A DNA stretch of 60,948 nucleotides from Clostridia bacterium (GCA_017395425.1 JAFPUM010000004.1:1-60948); one strand, 5' to 3'. Shown: positions 1 through 8,956, counted from the stretch's first letter. Numbers and translations: made by a program. Notes: a model not told the origin generated them from the sequence alone.

Positions 1-109
1 CCACTCACCTCCACGTTTTCTGTAGTATGCCGACTTCCTACAGTTATCATTATAGCGCATTTTATTCTTTAGCGAAAGCTCCGTTGACTCGTTTCATAAC
101 CTCATCGGT

Positions 110-126
110 GCCTTTCGCAGAAAGGC
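110..126 (+). promoter_or_regulatory. Hairpin covering the dapL ribosome-binding site
   Basis: GCCTTTC and GAAAGGC form a 7-bp stem with a 3-nt loop. The right arm contains the GAAAGG that would serve as the dapL Shine-Dalgarno, 12 nt before the ATG at 138. Pairing would hide the ribosome site. The rest of the leader lies at the window edge, so I cannot tell whether this is part of a larger riboswitch. Confidence 0.35.
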
Positions 127-137
127 GGTTTATAACT

Positions 138-1355
138 ATGTTTCATATCAACGATAATTTCACAAAAATCCCGCAGAGCTATCTGTTTTCGGATATTGCC
201 AAACGGGTAGCGGCTTACACGCAGGCACACCCCGAACAGTCGATCATCCGTCTGGGCATCGGCGACGTGACCCGTCCGCTGGCGCCCGCCGTGGTGGAAG
301 CTATGAAAAAAGCCTGCGACGAGATGGGCAGAGAAGAGACCTTCCGCGGCTACGGTCCCGAACAGGGCTATGATTTCCTGCGGCAGGCAATTGTGCAGAA
401 TGACTATCACGCCAGAGGCATTGACATCAGCGCCGACGAAATCTTTGTGAGCGACGGCGCGAAGTCCGACACCGGCAACATCGGCGACATTTTTTCCCGG
501 GACAATGTCGTGGCGGTCTGCGACCCGGTCTATCCGGTCTATGTGGACACCAACGCGATGGCGGGACGCGCGGGAAATCTGAACGTCGAAGGCAGGTGGG
601 ACAGACTGGTCTATATGCCCTGCACGGCGGAAAACGGCTTTGCCCCCGCGATTCCCCAAAAGCGCGCCGATATGATTTACCTCTGCTTCCCCAACAATCC
701 CACCGGCGCTTCCATCACCTATGAAGGATTGCAGCAATGGGTGGATTACGCGCGGGAGAACGGTTCGGTGATTCTGTTCGATTCCGCTTACGAAGCGTTT
801 ATCACGGAGGATATTCCCCACAGTATCTTTGAAATCGAGGGTGCGAAGCAGTGCGCGATTGAATTCCGCAGTTTCAGCAAGACGGCGGGCTTTACCGGTA
901 CGCGCTGCGGCTATACGGTTGTCCCCAAGGAGCTGACCTGCGGCGGCGTATCGCTCCACGCACTGTGGAACCGTCGGCAGACCACCAAGTTCAACGGCGT
1001 GCCGTACATTGTCCAGCGCGGCGCGGAGGCGGTGTATTCGCCGGAGGGACAGAAGCAGATACGCGAGACGATTGCCTACTATCTGCATAATGCCAAAGTC
1101 ATCCGGGAAGGATTGGCGGAGGCGGGCTTCACGGTGTACGGCGGCATCAACGCGCCTTACATCTGGCTGAAAACGCCGGACGGCATGACCTCGTGGGAAT
1201 TCTTTGACGCGCTGATGGAGAAAGCCGGGGTAGTGGGTACGCCCGGTTCGGGCTTCGGTCCGAGCGGCGAGGGATATTTCCGGCTGACGGCATTCGGGTC
1301 ACTGGAAAATTCTATAAAAGCCATTGAGAGAATCCAAAACGCGGTACGCAATTAG
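138..1355 (+). CDS. dapL: LL-diaminopimelate aminotransferase
   Basis: Makes LL-diaminopimelate directly from tetrahydrodipicolinate and glutamate, using PLP (DapL bypass to lysine and peptidoglycan; cytosolic fold-type I aminotransferase). The protein opens [17 protein letters not shown], matching the usual DapL N-terminus, so I start at 138 rather than at the in-frame ATG at 27. SFSKTAGF carries the PLP lysine (Lys248), and the NNPTG motif is present. At 405 aa it is normal length for the family. The last codons and the TAG stop lie inside the AATTAG that opens a dispersed hairpin element. lysA in the same window supplies the last step of the pathway. Confidence 0.93.
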   Translation: MFHINDNFTKIPQSYLFSDIAKRVAAYTQAHPEQSIIRLGIGDVTRPLAPAVVEAMKKACDEMGREETFRGYGPEQGYDFLRQAIVQNDYHARGIDISADEIFVSDGAKSDTGNIGDIFSRDNVVAVCDPVYPVYVDTNAMAGRAGNLNVEGRWDRLVYMPCTAENGFAPAIPQKRADMIYLCFPNNPTGASITYEGLQQWVDYARENGSVILFDSAYEAFITEDIPHSIFEIEGAKQCAIEFRSFSKTAGFTGTRCGYTVVPKELTCGGVSLHALWNRRQTTKFNGVPYIVQRGAEAVYSPEGQKQIRETIAYYLHNAKVIREGLAEAGFTVYGGINAPYIWLKTPDGMTSWEFFDALMEKAGVVGTPGSGFGPSGEGYFRLTAFGSLENSIKAIERIQNAVRN

Positions 1356-1504
1356 CCGCGAAGCGGCGCGGGGTGCAGGGGGTAAGCTCCCTGCCGAGGT
1401 CAAGGGCGAGTAGCCCTTGCAGGGGCTGGGGCAGCGCCCCAGAAGCACCGCTTTAGCGGGGCGAGCGAGACGAGCCAAGACCCACAACAGGAAAGGGCGA
1501 ACAC
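1350..1504 (+). repeat. Modular hairpin repeat, copy 1 (after dapL)
   Basis: Element opening with AATTAG whose TAG is the dapL stop codon. Hairpin modules in order: CCGCGAAGCGG; a CAGGGGGTAAGCTCCCTG hairpin; a CAAGGGC...GCCCTTG hairpin; CTGGGGCAGCGCCCCAG; GCACCGCTTTAGCGGGGC. It ends in GAGCGAGACGAGCC and AAAGGGCGAAC. Upstream GTACGC is shared with copy 9. Family membership is seen directly by comparing copies; function unknown. Confidence 0.85.
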
Positions 1505-1595
1505 AAACGGCGATTATGAAAATATTCCCGGCATTGGGCAAAATCCATCAAAAATCCCCATCCATTCACCATCCGGGTTGGCGAAAATTTGGATA

Positions 1596-1648
1596 TTGCA
1601 ATTGCGCCAGCCGTATGATAAAATGATATGAAATGTGTGTCATATCAT
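1596..1648 (+). promoter_or_regulatory. carAB promoter with palindrome at the start site
   Basis: -35 TTGCAA (1596-1601), 17-bp spacer, -10 TAAAAT (1619-1624). A perfect 9-bp inverted repeat, ATGATATGA (1623-1631) and TCATATCAT (1640-1648) with an 8-nt gap, starts inside the -10 and covers the expected start point. That placement fits a repressor operator better than an RNA hairpin. No PyrR-type attenuator is obvious in the remaining leader. Confidence 0.6.
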
Positions 1649-1701
1649 GAGGCAAAGATCATCTGCTACACAAATCTGTAAAGAAAAGGAATGAACCGCA
1701 A

Positions 1702-2778
1702 ATGAAAGCATGGCTGATTCTCGAGGACGGAAAAGTTTATCAGGGCGAATCCGTCGGCGCGGAGCGGAAAACCGTCTGCGAAATCGTGTTCAACACGTCC
1801 ATGACGGGCTACCGCGAACTGCTTACCGACCCCTCCTATGCCGGACAGGGCGTGGTGATGACCTATCCGATTATCGGCAACTACGGCGTCTGCATGGAGG
1901 ATACCGAATCCGACAGACCGTGGCTGGAGGCGTACATTGTCAGAGAGCTCAACCGGATGGATTCCAATTTCCGTTCGGAGGGTTCGCTGCGCAGCTATCT
2001 CATCAAGAACAACATTCCGGTGGTTCAGGGCGTGGATACCCGCGCGCTGACCAAGCACCTGAGAGAGTCGGGCACCATGCGGGGCATGATTACCTTCGGC
2101 GAGAGCATGGATATCGACGAATGCCTCAAGGAAATCAAAGCCTACACCCTGCCCGAAGTGGTTCCCACCGTGACCTGCTCCGAGAAGTATGTGGTAGGTG
2201 AGGGCAATAAATTCAACGTGGCGCTGCTGGATTTCGGCACCAAGCGCAACATTGTTCGCTCGCTGGTGAATCTGGGCTGCCGCGTGACGGTGTATCCCGC
2301 CTTCACGCCGGCGGAGGAAATACTCGCGGGCGGTCACGACGGCATTATGCTGTCCAACGGTCCCGGCGACCCCAAGCAGTGCGGCGCGATTGTTCAGGAA
2401 GTCAAGAAGCTCATCGCCGCGAAAATGCCGATCTTTGCGATCTGTCTGGGGCATCAGCTCGTCGCGCTTGCGAGCGGCTTTGATACCTACAAGCTCAAAT
2501 ACGGTCACAGAGGCGCCAATCACCCCGTCAAGGAACTCAAAACCGGGCACGTATACATCACTTCTCAGAATCACGGCTATGTGGTGGACGACAAGACCAT
2601 CGACCCCGCGATTGCCGAGATGAGCTATGTCAATGTCAACGACGGTAGCTGCGAGGGCGTGCGCTACAAGAACGGTCACGTCTTCACCGTGCAGTTCCAC
2701 CCCGAAGCCTGCGCCGGTCCGCAGGACGCCGCACCGCTCTTTAACCAATTCTTTGCTATGATGGGAGGCAAAAACTAA
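1702..2778 (+). CDS. carA: Carbamoyl-phosphate synthase small (glutaminase) subunit
   Basis: Hydrolyses glutamine and channels ammonia to CarB for carbamoyl phosphate (pyrimidine and arginine synthesis). The N-terminal CPSase small-chain domain (about 1-140) is followed by a class I glutamine amidotransferase domain. The triad is visible: Cys248 in FAICLGHQ, His333 and Glu335 in FHPEAC. SNGPGDP is also present. 358 aa is full length. It sits 78 nt downstream of the promoter's -10, and its TAA overlaps the ATG of carB, so the two are translationally coupled. Confidence 0.96.
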   Translation: MKAWLILEDGKVYQGESVGAERKTVCEIVFNTSMTGYRELLTDPSYAGQGVVMTYPIIGNYGVCMEDTESDRPWLEAYIVRELNRMDSNFRSEGSLRSYLIKNNIPVVQGVDTRALTKHLRESGTMRGMITFGESMDIDECLKEIKAYTLPEVVPTVTCSEKYVVGEGNKFNVALLDFGTKRNIVRSLVNLGCRVTVYPAFTPAEEILAGGHDGIMLSNGPGDPKQCGAIVQEVKKLIAAKMPIFAICLGHQLVALASGFDTYKLKYGHRGANHPVKELKTGHVYITSQNHGYVVDDKTIDPAIAEMSYVNVNDGSCEGVRYKNGHVFTVQFHPEACAGPQDAAPLFNQFFAMMGGKN

Positions 2779-5700
2779 TGCCCAAGAATCCGAATATTCA
2801 GAAGGTTGTTGTCATCGGTTCCGGTCCGATTATCATCGGACAGGCTGCCGAGTTCGATTATGCCGGTACGCAGGCGTGCCGTTCCCTGAAAGAAGAAGGC
2901 GTGGAGGTTGTCCTCATCAACTCCACCCCCGCCACCATTAGGACCGATAAGGATATCGCCGACAGAGTGTACATCGAACCGCTCACCGCCGATACCATCA
3001 AAAAGGTCATTCTCGCCGAGAAGCCCGACTCCATTCTGCCCACGCTGGGCGGTCAGAACGCGCTCAACCTCGCGGTGGAACTGGAGGAAGAGGGATTCTT
3101 TGCCGAACACAATGTCAAATTGATCGGCACCACTGCCGAGACCATCCGCAAGGCGGAAGACCGGCAGGAATTCAAGGACACGATGGAAAAAATCGGTCAG
3201 CCCTGCGCGGACAGCCTCGTGGTTCACAATGTGGAGGACGCGGTTGCCTTTGCCGAGAAGATCGGCTATCCGGTTGTCGTGCGTCCCGCCTTTACCCTCG
3301 GCGGCACCGGCGGCGGCATTGCCCGCACGCGGGAAGAGCTGGAGGAAATCTGCGGTCACGGCTTGCAGGTCAGCCGCGTGACCGAGGCGCTGATTGAGCG
3401 CTATATCGGCGGCTGGAAGGAAATCGAGTTTGAAGTCATCCGCGACGGCGACGGCAATTGCGTGACCGTGTGCAGCATGGAAAACGTGGACCCCGTGGGC
3501 GTGCATACCGGCGATTCCATCGTTGTGGCGCCTGCCCAGACGCTCGCCGACAAGGAATATCAGATGCTCCGCACCGCCGCGCTGGCGATTATCGAGGAAC
3601 TCAAAATCTCCGGCGGCTGCAACGTGCAGTTCGCGCTGCATCCTGACAGCTTTGAATACGCGGTTATCGAGGTCAATCCCCGTCTGAGCCGTTCCTCCGC
3701 ACTGGCTTCCAAGGCAACCGGCTATCCGATTGCCCGCGTCGCCTCCAAGATTGCGCTGGGCTTCCGCCTCGACGAGATTAAGAACGCCATTACCCACAAG
3801 ACCTACGCCTGTTTTGAGCCGACCGTGGACTACTGCGTGGTCAAGATTCCGCGCTGGCCGTTTGACAAGTTCGTCTATGCCAAGCGCAAGCTGGGCACCC
3901 AGATGAAGGCGACCGGCGAAGTCATGGGCATCGGCATCAACTTCGAGAGTGCGCTCATGAAAGCCATCCGCTGTCTGGAGACCAATGTCTTCTCCCTGCG
4001 GGTCAAGGAAATCATGGAGCTGAGTGACGAGGCACTCGCCAAGGCGCTCCATCTGGTGGATGACCGCCGTATCTATGTCATCGCCGAAGCGTTGCGCCGC
4101 GGCTATACCCAGAAGAAAATCCACGACATCACCACCATTGACCTGTGGTTCATTGATAAACTTGCCTCCATCGTGGAGATGGAAAAGGCTATCGCCACTG
4201 ATTTCAACGTGGAAACCCTCCGCCGTGCCAAGCTGCTGGGCTTCACCGACAAGGTGATCGGCGAAATCTGCGGCAAGAATGAAGACGACATCCGCGCCCT
4301 GCGTTATGAGAATGACATCAGGGTTGCCTACAAGATGGTGGATACCTGCGCCGCGGAATTCGACGCGGAAACCCCCTACTACTACTCCTGCTACGAGAGC
4401 GAGAACGAGGTTGACCCCGCCACCGACAAAAAGAAGGTCATGGTCATCGGTTCGGGACCCATCCGCATCGGTCAGGGCGTGGAATTTGACTACTGCTCGG
4501 TGCATTCGGTGTGGGCGCTGCGCGAGGCGGGCTATGAAACCATCATCGTCAACAACAACCCCGAAACCGTTTCCACCGACTTCGACGTCGCGGACAAGCT
4601 CTATTTCGAGCCGCTGACCCCCGAAGACGTGCGCAACATCGTGGAGCTGGAACAGCCCTACGGCGCGGTGGTGCAGTTCGGCGGACAGACCGCCATCAAG
4701 CTCTGCGAGGCGCTGGACAAGATGGGCGTGCGGATTCTCGGCACGTCGGCGGAGAATATGGACAAGGCGGAAGACAGAGAACTCTTTGACCAGATTCTCA
4801 CCCAGTGCCAGATTCCGAAAGCACCCGGCAAGACGGTCTTCACCTGCGAGGAAGCCATTGCCGCCGCCAATGAAATCGGTTATCCCGTGCTGGTGCGTCC
4901 GTCCTATGTACTGGGCGGTCAGGGTATGCACATCGCCTTCTCGGATAAGGAAATCCGCGAGTACATCGGCATCATCAACCGGGTACAGCAGGATCACCCG
5001 ATTCTGGTGGATAAATACATCATGGGCAAGGAAGTCGAAGTGGACGCCATCTGCGACGGCACCGACATCCTGATTCCGGGCATCATGGAGCATATCGAAC
5101 GCGCGGGCGTGCATTCGGGCGATTCCATCTCGGTGTATCCCTGCCAGTCGCTCAAGAAGAGCGTGCAGGAAAAGATTGTGGAAGATACCCGCAATCTCGC
5201 GCTGGCACTGGGCGTGATCGGCATGATCAACATCCAGTTCATTGTCAAGGACGATGTGGTGTATATCATCGAAGCCAATCCCCGTTCGTCGAGAACGGTT
5301 CCCTATATCAGTAAGATCACGGGCATTCCGATTGTCAAGCTGGCGACGCAGTGTCTCTTCGGGGATAAGGAGATTCCCGATCTGGGCTATGAATACGGTC
5401 TCCAGCCGGAGAAGTCCACGATTGCCATCAAGATGCCGGTCTTCTCCTTTGAGAAGCTCTACGGCGCGGACATCAGCCTCGGACCCGAAATGAAGTCCAC
5501 CGGCGAAGTGCTGGGTATCGGTTACACCTACGAGGAAGCGCTCATCAAGGCGTTTGTCGGCACGGGTATCCATCTGCCCACCACCCATAAGATTGCCATT
5601 ACGGTGAAGGATATGGACAAGGAAGAAGTCGTGCCGATTGCCAAGGATTTTGCCGATCTCGGCTACGAAATCTACTGCACCGCCGGCACGGGCAAATATC

Positions 5701-5975
5701 TCGCCGACCGCGGCATTCCCAACCGTGTGGTCAAGAGACTGCAAGGGGGCAAGCCGAATTATCTGGATATGATTGTCAATAACGAGCTTGACCTCATCAT
5801 CAATACGCCGACGCAGGGCATGGAGACTAAGCGCGACGGATTCCTGATCCGCCGGAATGCCGTGGAATGCGGCGTGCATTGCCTGACCTCGCTGGATACG
5901 GCGAGAGCGCTGGTCAACTGTCTGAAAGATGCGGCAGGCGTGGATTTGTCGGTGATTGACATCGCGAAAATCTAA
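2778..5975 (+). CDS. carB: Carbamoyl-phosphate synthase large subunit
   Basis: Uses two ATP, bicarbonate and ammonia from CarA to make carbamoyl phosphate. The two homologous ATP-grasp halves are clear (GSGPIIIGQAAEFDYAG near the N-terminus; GSGPIRIGQGVEFDYCS near residue 560), and the C-terminal 130 residues form the MGS-like allosteric domain. 1065 aa is normal. The start overlaps the carA stop (TAATG). Hairpin repeat copy 2 begins 12 nt after the stop. Confidence 0.97.
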   Translation: MPKNPNIQKVVVIGSGPIIIGQAAEFDYAGTQACRSLKEEGVEVVLINSTPATIRTDKDIADRVYIEPLTADTIKKVILAEKPDSILPTLGGQNALNLAVELEEEGFFAEHNVKLIGTTAETIRKAEDRQEFKDTMEKIGQPCADSLVVHNVEDAVAFAEKIGYPVVVRPAFTLGGTGGGIARTREELEEICGHGLQVSRVTEALIERYIGGWKEIEFEVIRDGDGNCVTVCSMENVDPVGVHTGDSIVVAPAQTLADKEYQMLRTAALAIIEELKISGGCNVQFALHPDSFEYAVIEVNPRLSRSSALASKATGYPIARVASKIALGFRLDEIKNAITHKTYACFEPTVDYCVVKIPRWPFDKFVYAKRKLGTQMKATGEVMGIGINFESALMKAIRCLETNVFSLRVKEIMELSDEALAKALHLVDDRRIYVIAEALRRGYTQKKIHDITTIDLWFIDKLASIVEMEKAIATDFNVETLRRAKLLGFTDKVIGEICGKNEDDIRALRYENDIRVAYKMVDTCAAEFDAETPYYYSCYESENEVDPATDKKKVMVIGSGPIRIGQGVEFDYCSVHSVWALREAGYETIIVNNNPETVSTDFDVADKLYFEPLTPEDVRNIVELEQPYGAVVQFGGQTAIKLCEALDKMGVRILGTSAENMDKAEDRELFDQILTQCQIPKAPGKTVFTCEEAIAAANEIGYPVLVRPSYVLGGQGMHIAFSDKEIREYIGIINRVQQDHPILVDKYIMGKEVEVDAICDGTDILIPGIMEHIERAGVHSGDSISVYPCQSLKKSVQEKIVEDTRNLALALGVIGMINIQFIVKDDVVYIIEANPRSSRTVPYISKITGIPIVKLATQCLFGDKEIPDLGYEYGLQPEKSTIAIKMPVFSFEKLYGADISLGPEMKSTGEVLGIGYTYEEALIKAFVGTGIHLPTTHKIAITVKDMDKEEVVPIAKDFADLGYEIYCTAGTGKYLADRGIPNRVVKRLQGGKPNYLDMIVNNELDLIINTPTQGMETKRDGFLIRRNAVECGVHCLTSLDTARALVNCLKDAAGVDLSVIDIAKI

Positions 5976-5987
5976 AAAAACGCGCCC

Positions 5988-6155
5988 AATTAGCCGCGCA
6001 GCGGCGGGGATTCCAAAGGGACGAGTCCCTTTGGCAGGTCAAGGGCAGCGCCCTTGCAGGGGCTGGGGCAGCGCCCCAGAAGCACCGCTTTAGCGGTGCG
6101 AGCGAGACGAGCTATGACCCGCAACAAGGTAGGGCGAATACAGACAAAGGAACCC
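5988..6155 (+). repeat. Modular hairpin repeat, copy 2 (after carB)
   Basis: Best-preserved copy. AATTAG; CCGCGCAGCGG; an 8-9 bp CCAAAGGGAC/GTCCCTTTGG hairpin; CAAGGGCAGCGCCCTTG; CTGGGGCAGCGCCCCAG; GCACCGCTTTAGCGGTGC; GAGCGAGACGAGC; ends AGGGCGAATAC followed by AAAGGAACCC. Same strand as carB. Confidence 0.88.
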
Positions 6156-6260
6156 TATCACCATTCGCCTGACCCTGATATTCATCGAGGCTTTTCTTGC
6201 CGGGACGTCCGGAGGTCGTCCCCTACAAAAAGGAACGGCAAAACCTGAAAACAACCCAAA
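6156..6260. other. Short intergenic stretch with a GGGACG/CGTCCC inverted repeat
   Basis: No gene seen. At 6202-6222 an imperfect inverted repeat (GGGACGTCC with GGTCGTCCC, followed by CCTAC) looks like a single copy of a small palindromic intergenic repeat. I see no second copy in this window. Confidence 0.3.
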
Positions 6261-6307
6261 ATCACCCCGAACCGTTATGTAAAAAGACACAAACGGTTCG
6301 GGGTGAT
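6261..6307. terminator. Convergent terminator between carAB and the Smr gene
   Basis: A 16-bp perfect stem (ATCACCCCGAACCGTT with its complement at 6292-6307) and a 15-nt A-rich loop. It directly abuts the stop codon of the minus-strand Smr gene and lies downstream of carB on the plus strand, so it may serve both. Confidence 0.7.
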
Positions 6308-6571
6308 TTATTTCCCGGTCTTTTTCAAAAACAGCTTGGTGACGCCGTCGTTCTGGAGAGAGGGGAGACGGTAGGCAATGCGGGGGTGGCGCAGACGGGT
6401 CATGACCATGCTTTTGAGGGTATCGCCGCGGCGGTAGCCGTGAATGACGTGAATCTCGGCGACGTCGCGTCCGGCATGATCGATGAGCCGGAGCAGGTCG
6501 CGATAAGCTTCGTCGGACGTCATGCCGTGGATGTCCGCTTCGATGATATTGCCTTTGCGCCGTGTCAACAT
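6308..6571 (-). CDS. Small Smr-domain protein
   Basis: An 87-aa stand-alone Smr domain, the MutS2 C-terminal-type fold with nucleic-acid nicking or binding activity in characterised members. The DIHGMT motif, the helix SDEAYRDLLRLIDHA and the VIHGYRRGDTLKS loop are visible. The ATG at 6571 is preferred to an upstream in-frame TTG because that TTG has no spacing to its ribosome site. Its own promoter is at 6652-6680. The target is unknown. Confidence 0.75.
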   Translation of the reverse strand: MLTRRKGNIIEADIHGMTSDEAYRDLLRLIDHAGRDVAEIHVIHGYRRGDTLKSMVMTRLRHPRIAYRLPSLQNDGVTKLFLKKTGK

Positions 6572-6604
6572 GAATCTACCGCCGTCCTCTGATAAGATAC
6601 GCAA

Positions 6605-6983
6605 CTCCGGAATTGCTGTGAAATACCCTGCCGGTGTTTTCGATGGGATTTATCTTAGCATGTTTTTGTCGGTTTGTCAAACAGGTGGAACCTATTTTGT
6701 CTGTGGTTCGGGGAGGATAGGATGTTGTCGAGTGTTGTCTAGCAAAAAAGGACTTCTTCGACAACACTTCAAGTACCAAAAAAAGCCTGAAATACGCGGT
6801 TTTCAGGCAATCACAGGGTAAATGTTGTCGATGAAACGAGGAAAATACAGTAAAAGTAAAAAAAATAAATATATAGTTTACAGCAAAATCCTCGTAACCT
6901 TCGTATACCGGCAACCGGATTGTATGAGTTACCAAAAATCACCGCTTGTTTCAGGGCATCTCTACAAATCCGTTGCCAATATA
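6605..6983. other. AT-rich gene-free stretch with hairpins
   Basis: No convincing gene on either strand. It holds the Smr promoter, a 9-bp AGTGTTGTC/GACAACACT hairpin (about 6729-6766), and the 9-mer TGTTGTCGA in three places (near 6723, 6757 inverted, 6833). GCCTGAAA...TTTCAGGC (6784-6809), read on the minus strand, is followed by a T-run and looks like a minus-strand terminator without an obvious gene feeding it. Confidence 0.4.
6652..6680 (-). promoter_or_regulatory. Promoter of the Smr gene
   Basis: On the minus strand: -35 TTGACA (6675-6680), 17-bp spacer, -10 TAAGAT (6652-6657). Confidence 0.6.
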
Positions 6984-7024
6984 TTGACAAAACGATAGTG
7001 ATATGATATTATTTTGATATCAAA
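6984..7024 (+). promoter_or_regulatory. Promoter of the SPFH gene with TTTGATATCAAA palindrome
   Basis: -35 TTGACA (6984-6989), 17-bp spacer, -10 TATTAT (7007-7012). The perfect 12-bp palindrome TTTGATATCAAA (7013-7024) follows immediately and could be an operator. The leader also has two TGATCACT direct repeats near 7058-7075 before the AAAGGAG ribosome site. Confidence 0.65.
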
Positions 7025-7093
7025 TATATTTGACAAGCCATCAAAACCTTATCAAGAGTGATCACTTGATCACTTGCAAAGGAGTACATCACC

Positions 7094-8119
7094 ATGAAAG
7101 AAATGCAGGAAAAAATTCTGACCAAAAGAAAGAACGGCATGGCGGTACTGGTGCTGACCGTGCTGCTGTATATTGCCAGTGTGTCGGCGTTTGTGATCGG
7201 TACCTCCATGGAAGAACCGACCGGTTCAATTCTGTGCATTGCCGCGGCTGTCTGGTTCTCACTGGGCTGGATTGTGTTTCTGGGTCTGAAGGTTCTCAAG
7301 CCGCAGGAAGCGCTGGTGCTGACGCTGTTCGGCAAGTATGTCGGCACGCTCCGGGGCGACGGCTTCTACTGGGTGAATCCCTTCTGCACCGCCTTCAATC
7401 CCGCTGCCGGCACCAAGCTCCGACAGAGCGGAGATGTGAGTGACGACGACGGCGACGCCGTTTTGCCGGTCAACCAGATGCAGGTGAATCTCACCACAGG
7501 TCCCAGCAAGACCATCTCCCTCAAAATCATGACCCTCAACAACAACAAGCAGAAAATCAACGACTGCCTCGGCAATCCCATTGAAATCGGCATTGCGGTG
7601 ATCTGGAGGGTAGTGGATACCGCGAAGGCTGTCTTCAACGTGGATAACTACAAGGAATATCTCTCGCTCCAGTGCGACACGGCACTCCGGAACATCGTCC
7701 GTCTCTATCCCTACGACGTGGCGGAGAATGTGGATACCACCGGCGACGGCATTGCCGACGAGGGTTCTCTCCGCGGTTCGAGTGAAATCGTGGCACAGCG
7801 CATCCGCGACGAGATTCAGGAAAAGGTCGAAAACGCGGGCATTGAAATCATTGAAGCCCGCATCACCTATCTCGCCTACGCGCCCGAAATTGCCGCCGCC
7901 ATGCTCCAGCGTCAGCAGGCAAGCGCCGTGGTGGACGCGCGGAAGCTCATTGTGGACGGCGCGGTGGGCATGGTGGAAATGGCGCTCGAACAGCTCAGTG
8001 AAAAGAACGTGGTGGAGCTGGACGACGAGCGCAAAGCCGCGATGGTCTCCAATCTGTTGGTGGTTCTCTGCGGCAATCACGACGCGCAGCCTGTCGTCAA
8101 TTCCGGCAGCCTGTATTGA
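7094..8119 (+). CDS. SPFH/band-7 domain membrane protein
   Basis: Flotillin/stomatin-type protein of 341 aa expected to sit at the inner face of the membrane and form large oligomers. Two N-terminal membrane segments (about 16-36 and 46-68) are followed by the SPFH core beginning near [19 protein letters not shown], and a helical region ending around the [17 protein letters not shown] stretch that is typical of the family's coiled-coil transition. AAAGGAG lies 9 nt before the ATG. A ribbon-helix-helix gene follows after 6 nt, so the two are probably co-transcribed up to the terminator at 8355. The client process is unknown. Confidence 0.85.
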   Translation: MKEMQEKILTKRKNGMAVLVLTVLLYIASVSAFVIGTSMEEPTGSILCIAAAVWFSLGWIVFLGLKVLKPQEALVLTLFGKYVGTLRGDGFYWVNPFCTAFNPAAGTKLRQSGDVSDDDGDAVLPVNQMQVNLTTGPSKTISLKIMTLNNNKQKINDCLGNPIEIGIAVIWRVVDTAKAVFNVDNYKEYLSLQCDTALRNIVRLYPYDVAENVDTTGDGIADEGSLRGSSEIVAQRIRDEIQEKVENAGIEIIEARITYLAYAPEIAAAMLQRQQASAVVDARKLIVDGAVGMVEMALEQLSEKNVVELDDERKAAMVSNLLVVLCGNHDAQPVVNSGSLY

Positions 8120-8125
8120 TGCCCC

Positions 8126-8347
8126 ATGGCGGCGAAGAAACAGGTGCCCCTCCGTCTGTCCGAAAAGCTGTACAACGAGATTGCTGCGTGGGCAGAGGAT
8201 GATTTCCGCTCGGTCAACGGGCAGATCGAATATTTATTGACCGAGTGCGTCAGACAGCGGCGCAAGAACGGCGGTTACGTCGGCAAAGAGATTGACGCGC
8301 CGCCGGACATTGATGTGAACCGCTTCGGCAGTGAAGACAACCCATAA
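8126..8347 (+). CDS. Small Arc-like ribbon-helix-helix protein
   Basis: A 73-aa protein. VPLRLSEKLYNEIAAWAEDD followed by SVNGQIEYLLTECV is the beta-alpha-alpha pattern of Arc/MetJ-type DNA-binding proteins. It begins 6 nt after the SPFH stop with no separate ribosome site, so translation is probably coupled. There is no toxin gene beside it, so an antitoxin role is not supported. It could regulate its own operon through the palindrome at 7013, but that is inference. Confidence 0.7.
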   Translation: MAAKKQVPLRLSEKLYNEIAAWAEDDFRSVNGQIEYLLTECVRQRRKNGGYVGKEIDAPPDIDVNRFGSEDNP

Positions 8348-8354
8348 TGCCATG

Positions 8355-8397
8355 ACGGGAACGGTACAAAGGAGCAGTGCCGTTCCCGTTTTTTTTT
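8355..8397 (+). terminator. Rho-independent terminator of the SPFH operon
   Basis: 10-bp perfect stem ACGGGAACGG/CCGTTCCCGT with a 15-nt loop and a run of nine T. Confidence 0.92.
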
Positions 8398-8444
8398 CTG
8401 TCCCTGACAGCAGATGAAATATATCAAAACTCACAAAAAAGTGG

Positions 8445-8473
8445 TTGATTTATCCCGTCATATTCGTTATAAT
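8445..8473 (+). promoter_or_regulatory. Promoter of the 8511 gene
   Basis: -35 TTGATT (8445-8450), 17-bp spacer, -10 TATAAT (8468-8473). Confidence 0.7.
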
Positions 8474-8510
8474 ATGTATCATACCAGAATTGTCACAGGA
8501 GGCGTTTGAT

Positions 8511-8897
8511 ATGGATATGACGGAATTTGTGGATTCCTCGCTGCGGATGCCGGCGGGAAGCGAGTATGCAGTCAGCGAGGACGTGCTGATGGATATCACC
8601 GACTGTTTGCAGAACAGCAAGTTTTACGGGGACGAGGGGGCTACCATTGAAGCCCGTCTGACAGCACTCTGTGACGGACGGCACCCCAGCTGGGAGGCAT
8701 TCCAGAGCCGGAAAGGACCCATTTATGTCAACTGTAAATGTGCCGCCACGGTTGCCAGCCGCGACGTGGAGATTGCGCTGCAATTCGGTATCGGCGACGA
8801 CCGGCGCACCTTTGCGCTGATCGCGATTATGCTGGATAACCGTCCCCAGACCGATGAATATATTGACGAGTTTTTAGCGATGATTCGGCGGCTGTAA
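8511..8897 (+). CDS. Unrecognised 128-aa soluble protein
   Basis: I do not recognise a family. The start at 8511 has AGGAGG 8 nt upstream and its own sigma-A promoter; a longer frame back to 8445 would overlap that promoter. The protein is acidic, has no signal peptide or membrane segment, and its C-terminal half (GPIYVNCKCAATVASRDVEI and following) alternates hydrophobic residues as expected of a small beta-rich fold. A heptanucleotide repeat array begins directly after its stop. Confidence 0.65.
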   Translation: MDMTEFVDSSLRMPAGSEYAVSEDVLMDITDCLQNSKFYGDEGATIEARLTALCDGRHPSWEAFQSRKGPIYVNCKCAATVASRDVEIALQFGIGDDRRTFALIAIMLDNRPQTDEYIDEFLAMIRRL

Positions 8898-8900
8898 TAG

Positions 8901-8956
8901 TGGGAAGTGGGGAGTGGGAAGTGGGGAGTGGCTAGTGGTTAGTGGTTAGTGAATAA
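8901..8956 (+). repeat. Heptanucleotide tandem array 1
   Basis: Eight consecutive 7-nt units: TGGGAAG, TGGGGAG, TGGGAAG, TGGGGAG, TGGCTAG, TGGTTAG, TGGTTAG, TGAATAA. It starts 3 nt after a TAA stop. The final unit matches the units of the arrays at 17299 and 53661. Confidence 0.85.

Noticed and set aside
102-1088. Long minus-strand frame opposite dapL
   Set aside because: Antisense shadow of a conserved enzyme; no ribosome site and no recognisable motif.
1417-1626. Small Arg/Pro-rich frames within hairpin repeats (for example QGLGQRPRSTAL and PCRGPGAAPPAG types)
   Set aside because: They come from the repeat itself and recur in every copy in different contexts; no ribosome sites. Likely sources of false hypothetical proteins.
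2775-5879. 1034-codon open frame on the minus strand opposite carB
   Set aside because: Caused by the codon bias of this GC-rich gene; carB is unmistakable and the antisense protein is rich in His, Gly and Arg as expected of a shadow.
6576-6935. 119-codon minus-strand frame
   Set aside because: Crosses a minus-strand terminator-like hairpin and the Smr promoter, has no family features and no ribosome site.
8126-8347. Toxin-antitoxin module (RHH antitoxin)
   Set aside because: No toxin-like ORF beside it; the partner gene is an SPFH membrane protein.
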